Positions 47,026-57,839 of a stretch of DNA of 64,000 bases are shown here, piece by piece (the stretch's first letter is position 1; each line of letters begins with the position of its first letter). The notes under the pieces were generated by a model. That model was given only the letters and a program-made list of their open reading frames with translations. It was not told the DNA's origin and ran no database searches. Location of the stretch: positions 59,045,078 through 59,109,077 of the forward strand of contig NC_134841.1 in NCBI RefSeq assembly GCF_965363235.1, read 5' to 3'. The translations under genes and the position numbers were made by a program. Source of the DNA: Mytilus galloprovincialis (Eukaryota > Mollusca > Bivalvia > Mytilida > Mytilidae).

Positions 47026-47166
47026 CAGTGGCGGATCCAGAAATTTTCTTAAGTGGGGGCCCACTGACTGACCTAAGAGGGGGCTCGTCATGATTCAGTA
47101 ATTCCCTATATAAGCAACCAAATTTTTTCTCAAAAAGCAGGACCCCCCCCCCTAAATCTGCCTCTG
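47026..47166 (+). mobile_element. hAT-like MITE, 'CAGTGGCGGATCC' family, copy 4
   Basis: Begins CAGTGGCGGATCCAG and ends 'aaatctgcctctg', with family interior. ATATC is present directly on both sides, possibly the remains of a target duplication. Confidence 0.75.
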
Positions 47167-48040
47167 ATATCAACCTCTAGATGTCTTTCAATTACATTCA
47201 GTTTAGTGTGGGTTGATCTTTGATTGTTGTACATGTTACAACCAGATTCCCGGCAGGGGGCAACTTTGTAAGACCGCAGAGGTTCAAGCTTAGATTTTGA
47301 AATAAGGGGAAAATGTAACCTTTTCAATTTATAAAACAGGCTCAACATCATTTCTATACATATATAAACATATTCTAAATTGTGGACACACCTTCATTAA
47401 ATATTCTACTTCAATTAGTGGAGGAGATCAAATTAAAAAGTTGCAATGGTTAAATACTCCAATCACAGTCTTTCCTGCTAAAATCTCATGTGTAGAATGT
47501 GATAGACGGTTTTTGGGTCTATATATTGTCCTTGATATTGAGGTTATTTTGACACAGCAAAATATAAAGAAAATGTAAACTATGATCTGGAAATTGACTT
47601 GGTTTTCACAAAATAAGCCCACTTAAACTGAACTTTAAATGCAAAAGACCTCTAAATGGCTAACAGATATTGCTATATAAAAGAATAGTCCATGATTATA
47701 CATGTACATGATATTAAAGAATTCATAAAATTTACACTGATTCTGTCAGTTGAATGGACTAGAATGAGATAAGTTATAAACATGTACATGATAGACATAA
47801 AGGTTTTTTGTACATGATAGACATAAAGGTTTTTTTCCAACAGTTGTGGTGTAAATCAAATTAGTTGTATTTTATGGTTGTTATATTTATGTACATGTAT
47901 GTAAATCATTGGCTCTTCAACCAATGATATTTTACAATATCGATTATTTGTTTATTTTTCTATTGTTGGTATTTTTCAGCATACTAAAAATGTTTTAACA
48001 CAACACGAGCGCAAGCTTGATAGGGTGTCCTCACACAGGG
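47167..48040. other. No confident gene
   Basis: 47170-47350 is open on the - strand (SKLEPLRSYKVAPCRESG) and less AT-rich than its surroundings, but lacks a clean splice pair and runs into the MITE. The remainder is AT-rich, with a duplicated 'tgatagacataaaggtttt' near 47790-47830. Confidence 0.35.
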
Positions 48041-49076
48041 TTTCCGCTGGCGGTCGCCATTTTCCCAATTTGCGAAAAAATAATACTTGTGGCGGTAAAA
48101 ATTCGTCATTTGCTGAAGAATTTGGCGAAAGAAATATATAGAAAGATTTATTTTCCTCCTTGTTTATTTACTTTTTTCGAGTTTCTCGGACTTTAACTTA
48201 TCAGACAATACTCGGAATTCACCTTGACCTCATTAAGATTTTGACAGAAAATCAATTATCAGCTATCGAATGGGGGGGGGGGGGAATGCTTTCTGGCGTC
48301 ACAATTTCAAATGACATAGGATAACATATGATCTGTCCATATACATGTATGAGGGTAGAAATGGGGGTATCTTATTGAAGTATTCTTGCCAAATGAAGAT
48401 TAAACAGTAATTCTTAGACATGACCATAAAAGAGGGGGGATAGGACCTTTATCGGGACTCCGGGATCGGGTGTTTTTAAGCTCGGGATTATCCCCCCTCA
48501 TAAAATGTACACTTTTTTCCAGACGATTAAAAAATCAGCTGAATTTGACAAATCACACTATTTGTTTTCCAAAAATAACCGTAATTGGATGGGGGTTCTG
48601 TGTATTCACATTATATATAATAGACTACTGACATATAGATACGTAGTTGACTACGTATTGACGACAAACAATATTCCTACGACTTTTGCAATTTGGGAAA
48701 TCTCAACTACTTGTCTTTAGAGATTTTCGGCGATTAAATATTTCATACATTTGTTCTTTGACATCTTAGTAATGTAAATGGACTATAAGTATGACTTTTG
48801 AGCAAATTTAAAGGGAAATGACAAATTAGCGTTCAAGGGGAGCAAATGCTTTTTAAATTGGTAAGCGGGTTTTAATATATAGAGGGAAAGTGGAGTCATC
48901 TTTTTAGACTTTAGTTACATGTAAATATAACTTATGTAGACTTACCTTCTAATTCTATAGGCTATCAAAAAAAAACAAAAAAAAAAACTCGGAACTATTT
49001 CTACAATTCACTTGGACTACTAATATGCAAACCTAAAAACAAAAACAAAAATATCATAAAATAGTGATTGAAAGAG
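48041..49076. other. Repeat-rich, no gene recognised
   Basis: 48045-48130 resembles one end of a TIR element ('ggtttccgctggcggtcgcc'). A run of 12 G lies at about 48271. 'atgggggttctgtgtattca' at 48590 recurs as 'ggaggatctgtgtattcaca' at 50020 and 'atgggagttctgtgtattct' at 50309, a three-copy dispersed motif. Confidence 0.45.
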
Positions 49077-49367
49077 TCATAACACTTTGAAAGGATAATT
49101 CAGACACGTGTTACACGGGGAGCATGTTTGTTTACAAATAATAATGTCACGTGATCGCGCACTGACCTCGCATGCTGCATCGCCCTTACAATTCACTAAT
49201 ACATGTACATAACCATTTTCATGCAAACATGCAACGTGAATGTGATTGGTTATCAAATTATACAAAAATAATGCATGAACCGTTGAAGAAGAAATTATTT
49301 CATCAAACAGATTGGATTTTTCATTTCGACACGAATAGGTCGAGTTGACATTCCTGTCATCGGACAT
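49077..49367 (-). CDS. Unrecognised 96-codon ORF, possibly a first exon
   Basis: From ATG 49367 the - strand reads MSDDRNVNSTYSCRNEKSN then LFDEIISSS and stays open to 49077. The region has several CpG (for example 'cacgtgatcgcgcactg'), which could mark a promoter-proximal exon. There is no recognised domain, and no confident donor (the best is a weak one after SSST). Possibly chance. Confidence 0.25.
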   Translation of the reverse strand: MSDDRNVNSTYSCRNEKSNLFDEIISSSTVHALFLYNLITNHIHVACLHENGYVHVLVNCKGDAACEVSARSRDIIICKQTCSPCNTCLNYPFKVL

Positions 49368-49753
49368 AGTATTGAGATAAATGGGATAAAACGGACCGTC
49401 AAACAGGTCTAGAGAAGCACATCAGTAGAACCTTAACATAAATAAGTAATACTTACCAAAATTTCTCTAATTGATAACCTATCGAACTGAAATTTCACAA
49501 AAATACCGGTAAATAATTTTGTTCATTGTGATGCTGGTTAAATAAATATTCTTACTCCTATTGCTTCATGTAAAAAAAATGTATAGAATTGAATTCGACT
49601 ACAGTTCAGCATAAAAAAACGTGAATATGTAAAAGCCAGGTAATATGTTAATTATAAAGTGTGTATAAATTTCCGTAAACGAAGTTACCCGTATACTTCA
49701 CCAAGAATTACATTTGAGCGCAAAGTTCTGTATATGTGTGATTTGGTTGGTTT

Positions 49754-49842
49754 ATGTAACATTAATTTAGACTGGGATCCTGGCTAATCTTGACCTTACG
49801 ACGCGCAGCTAGATTGGGCCGGATCCCAGGCTAATGTAACAT
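49754..49842. repeat. 71-bp palindromic insertion with 9-bp direct repeats
   Basis: The insert 49763-49833 has imperfectly complementary arms (tagactgggatcctggctaa / ttgggccggatcccaggcta) and a GC-rich centre. ATGTAACAT flanks it exactly on both sides (49754-49762, 49834-49842), a probable target-site duplication. Confidence 0.8.
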
Positions 49843-50078
49843 CGTAGAACTCAGGATAACGGAATTTTTTGCGTTGCTATTAGATCATTGAGGCCATCTA
49901 TTTTTATTGCGGGTTCCACATATTTAAATCGGAATTATAGAAAAAATGGAATGTTGTGAGCAGAATCAAAACAGAAATGATGAAAACTGCAACATTTCCA
50001 ACAAAATATAAATAGTATGGAGGATCTGTGTATTCACATTATTTGTAAAACTCTCCTTATTCATGTGAAGCGTGTGCT

Positions 50079-50131
50079 TTACATCGAGGCTTATTCTTTA
50101 CATCGAGGCTTATTCTTTACATCGAGGCTTA
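50079..50131 (+). repeat. 19-bp tandem triplication
   Basis: 'tttacatcgaggcttattc' occurs three times in a row. Confidence 0.9.
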
Positions 50132-50423
50132 TTATGCTAATCATCGACGCCACAGTACTTCAACCAATCAGACAATGTTTATTTGGGGCATTCGATCGAT
50201 TTTAACTCAGATTTTGGAATATTTCAATCGAAATTATAGAAAAATGGAATGTTGTTAGTACATATAAAATAGAAAATGATGAATACTTTTAGCTAAAGAT
50301 AATTTGGATGGGAGTTCTGTGTATTCTCATTATTTGCACAACTCTCCTTACTGATGCCATATTTTGGAATTTCCGTGACCTAAATGGTTCGCGAAAATTA
50401 ATATTTTTATATATAGTATAGTA

Positions 50424-53060
50424 ATAATATACGTACTTGTATTTAAGATATCTTATACCACAAGTATTACTCCCCTTCATGGAAACATTAGCACTGTTTT
50501 ATAACATAAAAAGGAATTAAAATTGACACAAATTATATATTTTACAAATTTGTTAAATTGCCAGCCTAAATTTTTATTAATCTATTCTGTATTCTGATTG
50601 TGTAATAGTGAGTTTATCTCCCACTGAAAGAAACATTCTTGCTGTTTATTGTACTAATCTCCCTTGAAGTAAAAATTCTAGCTATCAGGATTGACTTTTC
50701 ATGGCATTAAATTTTATTCTTGTACCGGAAAAACATTTATCAAACTGATAAATATATTTTTTTGTGTGTTGTAAATGTGCAAAATATCAAAAATGTGTGT
50801 TGCCTTATAGATAATCCTTATAGACTTTATCACATTTTTCCTGATAATGTACAGAGTTAATTAGCTTGAATATACTTGCATTATTTCTTTCATGACAAAG
50901 CCTCAGACTTGGTTGAAGATCAATGTAATAATTAATCTTCATTCCAGCTGCTATCCTTGCTGCTTGATTGCTTACATGGCAAAGCCTCTAACTTGGTTGA
51001 AGATCTAAGTAAACATCATTTATGGAGTTGCTTCTAATCTGCCATCTGGACTGAAACTTGGGACTGGCTGGTGAAACAAAACTAAAATTATAAATTAGAT
51101 TATATTTATAAGACTGTTGTTGGTCAATATAAATGAAATAGACATATATTCCTTCAAGCTTCATATCCTGACCTGCATCAATGGAGCCATTTTCAGTGTC
51201 TTATTTGGTGAACAATTGTAATTTTGTTGGTACTTCATTTCGTGGTTTAGCCAAAGCCTGCATACAAGTCCTTACTGTCTGACAGCAATGTGATCAATTC
51301 AAAATTTTAGAACCTTAAGTCAACAACAAAAAACATTTGACCTCTTACAACTTTAAGCCTAGTGCACATTTTTCTCTGTAAACTTATTTTATGATGATAA
51401 AATTTGTTTAAAAAGCGGAATTATATACGTACTTGTATTTAAGATATCTTATACCACAAATCTTACTCCCCTTCATGAAAACATTGGCACTGTTTTATAA
51501 CCTAAAAAGGAATTAAAATTGACACAAATTATATATTTTACAAATTTATTAAATTGCCAGCCTAAATTTTTATTAATATATTCTGTATTCTGATTGTGTA
51601 ATAGTGAGTTTATCTCCCACCGAAAGAAACATTCTTGCTGTTTATTGTACTAATCTCCCTTGAAGTAAAAATTCTAGCTATCAGGATTGACTTTTCATGG
51701 CATTAAATTTTATTCTTGTACCGGTAAAAACATTTATCAAACTGATAAATATATTTTTTTGTGTGTTGTAAATGTGCAAAATAACAAAAATGTGTGTTGC
51801 CTTATAGATAATCCTTATAGACTTTATCACATTTTTCCTGATAATGTACAGAGTTAATTAGCTTGAATATACTTGCATTATTTCTTTCATGACAAAGCCT
51901 CAGACTTGGTTGAAGATCAATGTAATAATTAATCTTCATTCCAGCTGCTATCCTTGCTGCTTGATTGCTTACATGGCAAAGCCTCTAACTTGGTTGAAGA
52001 TCTAAGTAAACATCATTCATGGAGTTGCTTCTAATCTGCCATCTGGACTGAAACTTGGGACTGGCTGGTGAAACAAAACTAAAATTATAAATTAGATTAT
52101 ATTTATAAGACTGTTGTTGGTCAATATAAATGAAATAGACATATATTCCTTCAAGCTTCATATCCTGACCTGCATCAATGGAGCCATTTTCAGTGTCTTA
52201 TTTGATGAACAATTGTAATTTTGTTGGTACTTCATTTCGTGGTTTAGCCAAAGCCTGCATACAAGTCCTTTCTGTCTGACATCAGTGTGATCAATTCAAA
52301 ATTTTAGAACCTTAAGTCAACAACAAAAAAACATTTGACCTCTTACAACTTTAAGCCTAGTGCACATTTTTCTCTGTAAACTTATTTTATGATGATAAAA
52401 TTTGTTTAAATAGTGGAATTATATACGTACTTGTATTTAAGATATCTTACACCAAAAGTCTTACTCCCCTTCATGAAAACATTGGCACTGTTTTATAACC
52501 TAAAAAGGAATTAAAATTGACACAAATTATATATTTTACAAATTTATTAAATTGCCAGCCTAAATTTTTATTAATCTATTCTGTATTCTGATTGTGTAAT
52601 AGTAAGTTTATCTCCCACTGAAAGAAACATTCTTGCTGTTTATTGTACTAATCTCCCTTGAAGTAAAAATTCTATCAGGATTGACTTTTCATGGCATTAA
52701 ATTTTATTCTTGTACCGGAAAAACATTTATCAAACTGATAAATATATTTTTTTGTGTGTTGTAAATGTGCAAAATAACAAAAATGTGTTTTGCCTTATAG
52801 ATAATTCTTATAGATTTTATCACATTTTTCCTGATAATGTACAAAACTAATTGGCTTGAATATACTTGCATTATTTCTTTCATGACAAAGCCTCAGACTT
52901 GGTTGAAGATCAATGTAATAATTAATCTTCTTTCCAGCTGCTATCCTTGCTGCTTGATTGCGTACATGGCAAAGCCTCAGACTTGGTTGAAGATCTTAGT
53001 AAACATCTTCCATGGAGTTGCTACTCATCTGCCATCTCGACTGAAACTTGGTCCTTCCTT
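50424..53060 (+). repeat. Tandem array of ~1.0-kb units, copies 2, 3 and partial 4
   Basis: Unit starts at about 50424, 51421 and 52419 give a period of about 997 bp; the third is cut after 640 bp. Copies 2 and 3 are nearly identical. Each has an internal ~80-bp duplication ('aaagcctcagacttggttga' and 'aaagcctctaacttggttga'). On +, an acceptor at 50947, 51944 and 52937 opens LLSLLLDCLHGKASNLVEDL; it runs longest in copy 4, to a stop at 53063. On -, the same segment also stays open (SRWQIRSNS, DVYLDLQPS-stop). Both readings are short; coding status unresolved. Confidence 0.9.
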
Positions 53061-53063
53061 TAA
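52938..53063 (+). CDS. Candidate terminal exon in repeat copy 4
   Basis: Acceptor tcttctttccag, then 41 codons to TAA: LLSLLLDCVHGKASDLVE, DLSKHLPWSCYSSAIS, TETWSFL. Other copies reach a stop about 10-13 codons earlier. A phase-0 donor at about 41432 would fit in frame, but joining exons 10 kb apart is speculative. No family recognised. Confidence 0.2.
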   Translation: MLSLLLDCVHGKASDLVEDLSKHLPWSCYSSAISTETWSFL

Positions 53064-53133
53064 GCTTCTTTCCAGATCTGTGTCAATGGCGCAATTTTCT
53101 GTGTCTATGCTCTTTTTGCCTATAATTCATTAA

Positions 53134-53833
53134 CCATTTTCATTTTAACTTTTAATCAGTATTATGAAGACTGTTTAATGATACCATCATTTTTTCTGAA
53201 ATTACTGTATGCAGATAATTATCCAAAACAATCTGATGTATACATTCTGAACAAACAATCTAAACAAAGTCGTATTTTCCCAATTAAAATGTAAATAATT
53301 ATGTAAATATCCATATTTTCAATATTAAGAGTGTATTTGTTTTAATAACTCAGAAATTAATGTGATGCATGTTTAAAAATTGTTTAATTCTAAATTGGGG
53401 GATCAGTCTATTTATAATTACAATAATTCTTTTAAAATTATATTTCAATAATTTAATTTTGGATGTAACGCATCTTCTGATTGGCTGACGTTATTTTGTT
53501 GTCAGACCGTAGACATAATTTAGTCATGTGACCGTGACGTCATCAACATTTTTTCATGGTTTTCTACGGTTTAAAATGGACTTTAGAATTAAATGATCAG
53601 AAATGACTAATATTTTTTCTTTTTATTCGAAATAACATAAAAAATGTGGTGCACACTGTTCAATAACCCACTACGCGTCAGTCATTTCTTAATAAGGGAA
53701 TAAATTTGAACAAGAAGTTATGGATAATTTTGTAATAAAATTTTAAGCAGTTTTTCAAAGGAAAAACTAATTTCTATTACCTAAGCTTTAAAAAAAATAG
53801 TTTTAAGCCCAATTGTAATGACCAAATACTTAC
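53134..53833. other. No gene recognised
   Basis: AT-rich. The part from 53740 to 53860 is homologous to 60870-60990 ('aattgtaatgaccaaatact', 'tacatcatcattatct'). Confidence 0.4.
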
Positions 53834-53851
53834 ATCATCATTATCTGGCAA
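53834..53851 (-). other. Candidate 18-nt micro-exon
   Basis: On the - strand tttcgttttag| precedes 18 nt (Leu-Pro-Asp-Asn-Asp-Asp) and |gtaagtattt follows. Both sites are near consensus and the segment is phase 0-0. It lies just beyond the 88-bp array. A homologous donor region is at about 60975, with a poorer acceptor. Confidence 0.3.
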
Positions 53852-53892
53852 CTAAAACGAAACAATTTTCCTTCAGGTCTAGGACTGAACTT

Positions 53893-53925
53893 TCATCTGG
53901 GCTCCTCCATCTGAAAATCCTCAAT
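53893..53925 (-). other. Candidate terminal segment of the micro-exon array
   Basis: The last unit on the - strand keeps its acceptor (tttctggcag|ATTGAG) but lacks the donor of other units. The frame used by the intact units reads on as IEDFQMEEPR and stops at TGA (53893-53895). It could be a natural C-terminus. Confidence 0.3.
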
Positions 53926-55876
53926 CTGCCAGAAAAAAAGGAAAAGACAACATTAGACATACACAAAGGTCTTAACAGAAAACATACCTGGGAATCCTCA
54001 ATCTGCATCGTGCCCTGCTAAAAAAAAAGAAAAGGCGAAATTAGACATACACAAAGGTCTTAACAGAAAACATACCTGGGAATCCTCAATCTGCGTCGCG
54101 CCCTGCTAGAAAAAAAGAAAAGGCGAAATTAGACATACACAAAGGTCTTAACAGAAAACATACCTGGGAATCCTCAATCTGCGTTGCGCCCTGCTAGAAA
54201 AAAAGAAAAGGCGAAATTAGACATACCCAAAGGTCTTAACAGAAAACATACCTGGGAATCCTCAATATGGTCGCGCCCTGCTAGAAAAAAAGAAAAGGCG
54301 AAATTACACATACACAAAGGTCTTAACAGAAAACATACCTAGGAATCCTCAATCTGCGTCTCGCCCTGCTAGAAAAAAAGAAAAGGCGAAATTAGACATA
54401 CACAAAGGTCTTAACAGAAAACATACCTGGGAATCCTCAATATGGTCGCGCCCTGCTAGAAAAAAAGAAAAGGCGAAATTAGACATACACAAAGGTCTTA
54501 ACAGAAAACATACCTGGGAATCCTCAATCTGCGTCGCGCCCTGCTAGAAAAACAGAAAAGGCGAAATTAGACATACACAAAGCTCTTAACAGAAAACATA
54601 CCTGAAAATCCTCATCTGCGTCGCGCCCTGCCAGAAAAAAAGAAAAGGCGACATTAGACATACACAAAGGTCTTAACAGAAAACATACCTAAAAATCCTT
54701 AATCTGCGTCGCGCCCTGCTAGAAAAAAGGAAAGGCGAAATTAGACATACACAAAGGTCTTAACAGAAAACATACCTGGGAATCCTCAATCTGCGTCGCG
54801 CCCTGCTAAAAAAAAAAGAAAAGGCGAAATTAGACATACACAAAGGTCTTAACAGAAAACATACCTGGGAATCCTCAATCTGCGTCTCGCCCTGCTATAA
54901 AAAAAGAAAAGGCGAAATAAGACACACAAAGGTCTTAACAGAAAACATACCTGAAAATCCTCAATCTGCGTCACGCCCTGCTAGAAAAAAAGAAAAGGCA
55001 AAATTAGACATTCACAAAGGTCTTAACAGAAAACATACCTGGGAATCCTCAATCTGCGTTGCACCCTGCTAGAAAAAAAGAAAAGGCGACATTAGACATA
55101 CACAAAGGTCTTAACAGAAAACATACCTGAAAATCCTTAATCTGCGTCGCACCCTGCTAGAAAAAAGGAAAGGCGAAATTAGACATACACAAAGGTCTTA
55201 ACAGAAAACATACCTGGGAATCTTCAATCTGCGTCAAGCCCTGCCAGAAAAAAGGAAAAGACAACATTAGACATACACAAAGGTCTTAACAGAAAACATA
55301 CCTGGGAATCCTCAATCTGCGTCGCACCCTACCTGAAAATCCTTAATCTGCGTCGCACCCTGCTAGAAAAAAGGAAAGGCGAAATTAGACATACACAAAG
55401 GTCTTAACAGAAAACATACCTGGGAATCTTCAATCTGCGTCAAGCCCTGCCAGAAAAAAGGAAAAGACAACATTAGACATACACAAAGGTCTTAACAGAA
55501 AACATACCTGGGAATCCTCAATCTGCGTCGCACCCTGCTAGAAAAAAAGAAAAGGCGAAATTAGACATACACACAGGTCTTAACAGAAAACATACCTTAA
55601 TCCTCAATCTGCGTTGCGCCCTGCTTGAAAAAAAGAAAAGGTGAAATTAGACATACACAAAGGTCTTAACAGAAAACATACCTAAATCCTCAATCTGCGT
55701 CGTGCCCTGCTAGAAAAAAAGAAAAGGCAACATTAGACATACACAAAGGTCTTAACAGAAAACATACCTGAAAATCCTCAATCTGCGTCACGCCCTGCTA
55801 GAAAAAAAGAAAAGGCGAAATTAGACATTCACAAAGGTATTAACAGAAAACATACCTGAAAATCCTCAATCTGCGT
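53911..55876 (-). repeat. 88-bp tandem array with a micro-exon-like segment in each unit
   Basis: About 22 units. A canonical unit on the - strand has 'ccttttctttttttctag' (tract and acceptor, with an alternative CAG 3 nt later), a 30-nt segment, and |gtatgttttctg. The segment is at 54076-54105 in the second unit. In phase 0 the intact segments translate as QGATQIEDSQ (about half), QGETQIEDSQ, QGVTQIEDFQ, QGLTQIEDSQ, QGTMQIEDSQ and QGATQIKDFQ. Defective units exist: 29-nt segments (near 54252, 54428, 54603), 28-nt segments (near 55597, 55682), TAG stops (near 54340, 54688), and one deletion that fuses two segments (near 55301-55360). Because intact units are symmetric, skipping a bad one would keep the frame. 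A non-coding minisatellite that captured exon-plus-intron sequence is the alternative. Confidence 0.9.
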
Positions 55877-56016
55877 ACCCAGATTCCCAAAATATATTGT
55901 TTCGATACAAAAAAAATATAAAAAAGGGAGAATTTTTTTTACTTTGAAAAATGTCACTTCCGGTATTGTTTGATAGTTTACTCGACATTGATTTCAAAAA
56001 TATATGGTTCTATATA
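55877..56016. other. Array flank, no feature
   Basis: AT-rich link between the 88-bp array and the TIR element. It holds an ETS-like ACTTCCGG at about 55954; no exon identified. Confidence 0.4.
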
Positions 56017-57837
56017 CAGTTAACTCTCGTTGTCTCGAACTCGGTTGACTCTAAATTTCCGATGAGTCTAAGTTTTCACGTGGTCCAGAACTTTGTTCCA
56101 TATAAATCTATGTATTTTGACTCCAGATGAGTCGAAATTGGATGAGTCAAAATTTCGGTTGAGTCTAACTAAATTTACGGTCCCAAGGTTAACAAAAGCA
56201 TTCAAAATTCATTATTTATCTCAAACTAATAGAAATATTTCAAGACATGACCTCCGGGATTTGAATGGATTGAAGAAATAATCTGACAATACATGTGTTA
56301 CTAAATTTCCGGTTTCTGACCACTGTAATTAGGTCGTTCCACTTTTCGTGGAAAGACCTTTTGTTTTTCTTCTGATTATTTTTTTTTTTTTTTTTTTTCT
56401 TCTGCCGTCTGAGATGCTTTTTTGTCTTACAACATATAGAATGGATTTTTTGGCCAATGATGTTGTACAGTAATGGGGGTTTCGAAACTCACCCTGTGTG
56501 ACCGAACACTTATTCTTATAGGAGTTATCTCCCTGCGTCCCCTTTTTCTTGTTATCGCTATATCTCTAAAACCGTAAAAGATTTTAGCAAACTGTTTTCA
56601 CCAAATTGGTCGTCTACTCTTGAGAATGATTTGAATTATTTTGACTTTAGTGATCGGAAGACATCTTAAGGGAGTTATTTCCCTTTGAAAATTTATGATA
56701 GGCAATTTGTTGGATCAATTCATACGTTATAAGTCGTAGAGGCCTACAGTCTTTTGATATGAAGTCCTTGGTCCATTTGAAGGAAAATGAGGTCAAGGTC
56801 AAAGGTCAAGGTCATGTTCTAAATTTTGAATTTTGCTTGTTATCGTTATACCACAGAAACTGTGACAGTAAATGATATGATGAGTTTGCTAAATAACTGT
56901 TTACAATAAGGCGCAACTTCAACCTATTTCAGTCAAAGTGTTTCGGTTAACCCTTATAGAGTTTTCTCCCCTTATGTATTTCAAATCAGTTTTTCTCCAC
57001 AACCATACAAGTGATTGACCTCCGGTCTTCCGTTTTGTGTTCACTGACCTATGACCTTGAAATTGAGATCAAGGTCAAAGGTCAAGGTCATGTTATAAAT
57101 TTTGAATTTTGCTTGTTATCATTATTCAAAAGAAACTGTTACAGTAAATGATATGATTTGTTTGCCAAATTGCTGTTTACAAAAAGGCGCAACTTCAATC
57201 TATTTCAGTCGACGTGTTTTGGTTAACCCTTATAGGAGTTTTCTCCCCTTATGTATTTGAAATCAGTATTTCTCCACAACCATACAAATGATTGACCTGG
57301 GGTCTTTTGATTTGAGATCCCTGACCTATGACCTTGAAATTGAGGTCAAGGTCAAAGGTCAATTTAACATTCTAGATTTTGACCTTTGCTAAAAATAATT
57401 TCAAGTCTTCTGCATATACCTATTAGTCTTATTTTTTATATCAATTTGAAGAACCAAATAACATCAACAAGGAGTGACATTTTCTAACATCGTTTTTTAA
57501 ATTTCATTCTTATTATCGAGGTGGAAAGACCTTCAATTGTTCTCTGAAAAATTGGTTTTTAATTGATTTATGACATGCTATTTCCAGGAGTGTTTACCTA
57601 TGATTATCTTTTATAGAGTTTTCATAAATAATTAGTGATACATTGTTAATGTTTGTGACCAATGTATTTAAAATGTTTACAAAACAATTAATCATGATTT
57701 ACACTAATGAGCTTGGGTGTGTATAAAGTGAGGATTAAGACTTCCGTTGATGATCACCTAAAACTACTCAATTGCTGTCTTTTATCTTGTATTTTCTATT
57801 GAAAAGAAAGAGCGAGATGACGACGAGAGTTGACTGT
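56017..57837. mobile_element. TA-flanked TIR element (Tc1/mariner-pogo-like, non-autonomous)
   Basis: Termini CAGTTAACTCTCGTTGTC and (complement of the right end) CAGTCAACTCTCGTCGTC match at 16 of 18 positions, with TA on both sides (56015-56016, 57838-57839). Termini of this style and a TA target suggest pogo/Tigger relatives. No transposase remains; short open stretches next to the left end are repeats of 'gatgagtc'. A second element is nested inside. Confidence 0.75.
56331..57535. mobile_element. Nested element inside the TIR element
   Basis: Bounded by AGGTCGTTCCAC at the left and GTGGAAAGACCT at the right; the left end is also a local near-palindrome (GTTCCACTTTTCGTGGAAAG). It contains a T run and a ~281-bp internal repeat ('aaggtcaaaggtcaaggtca' at about 56790, 57071 and a partial at 57345). 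No ORF. Confidence 0.6.
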
Positions 57838-57839
57838 AC

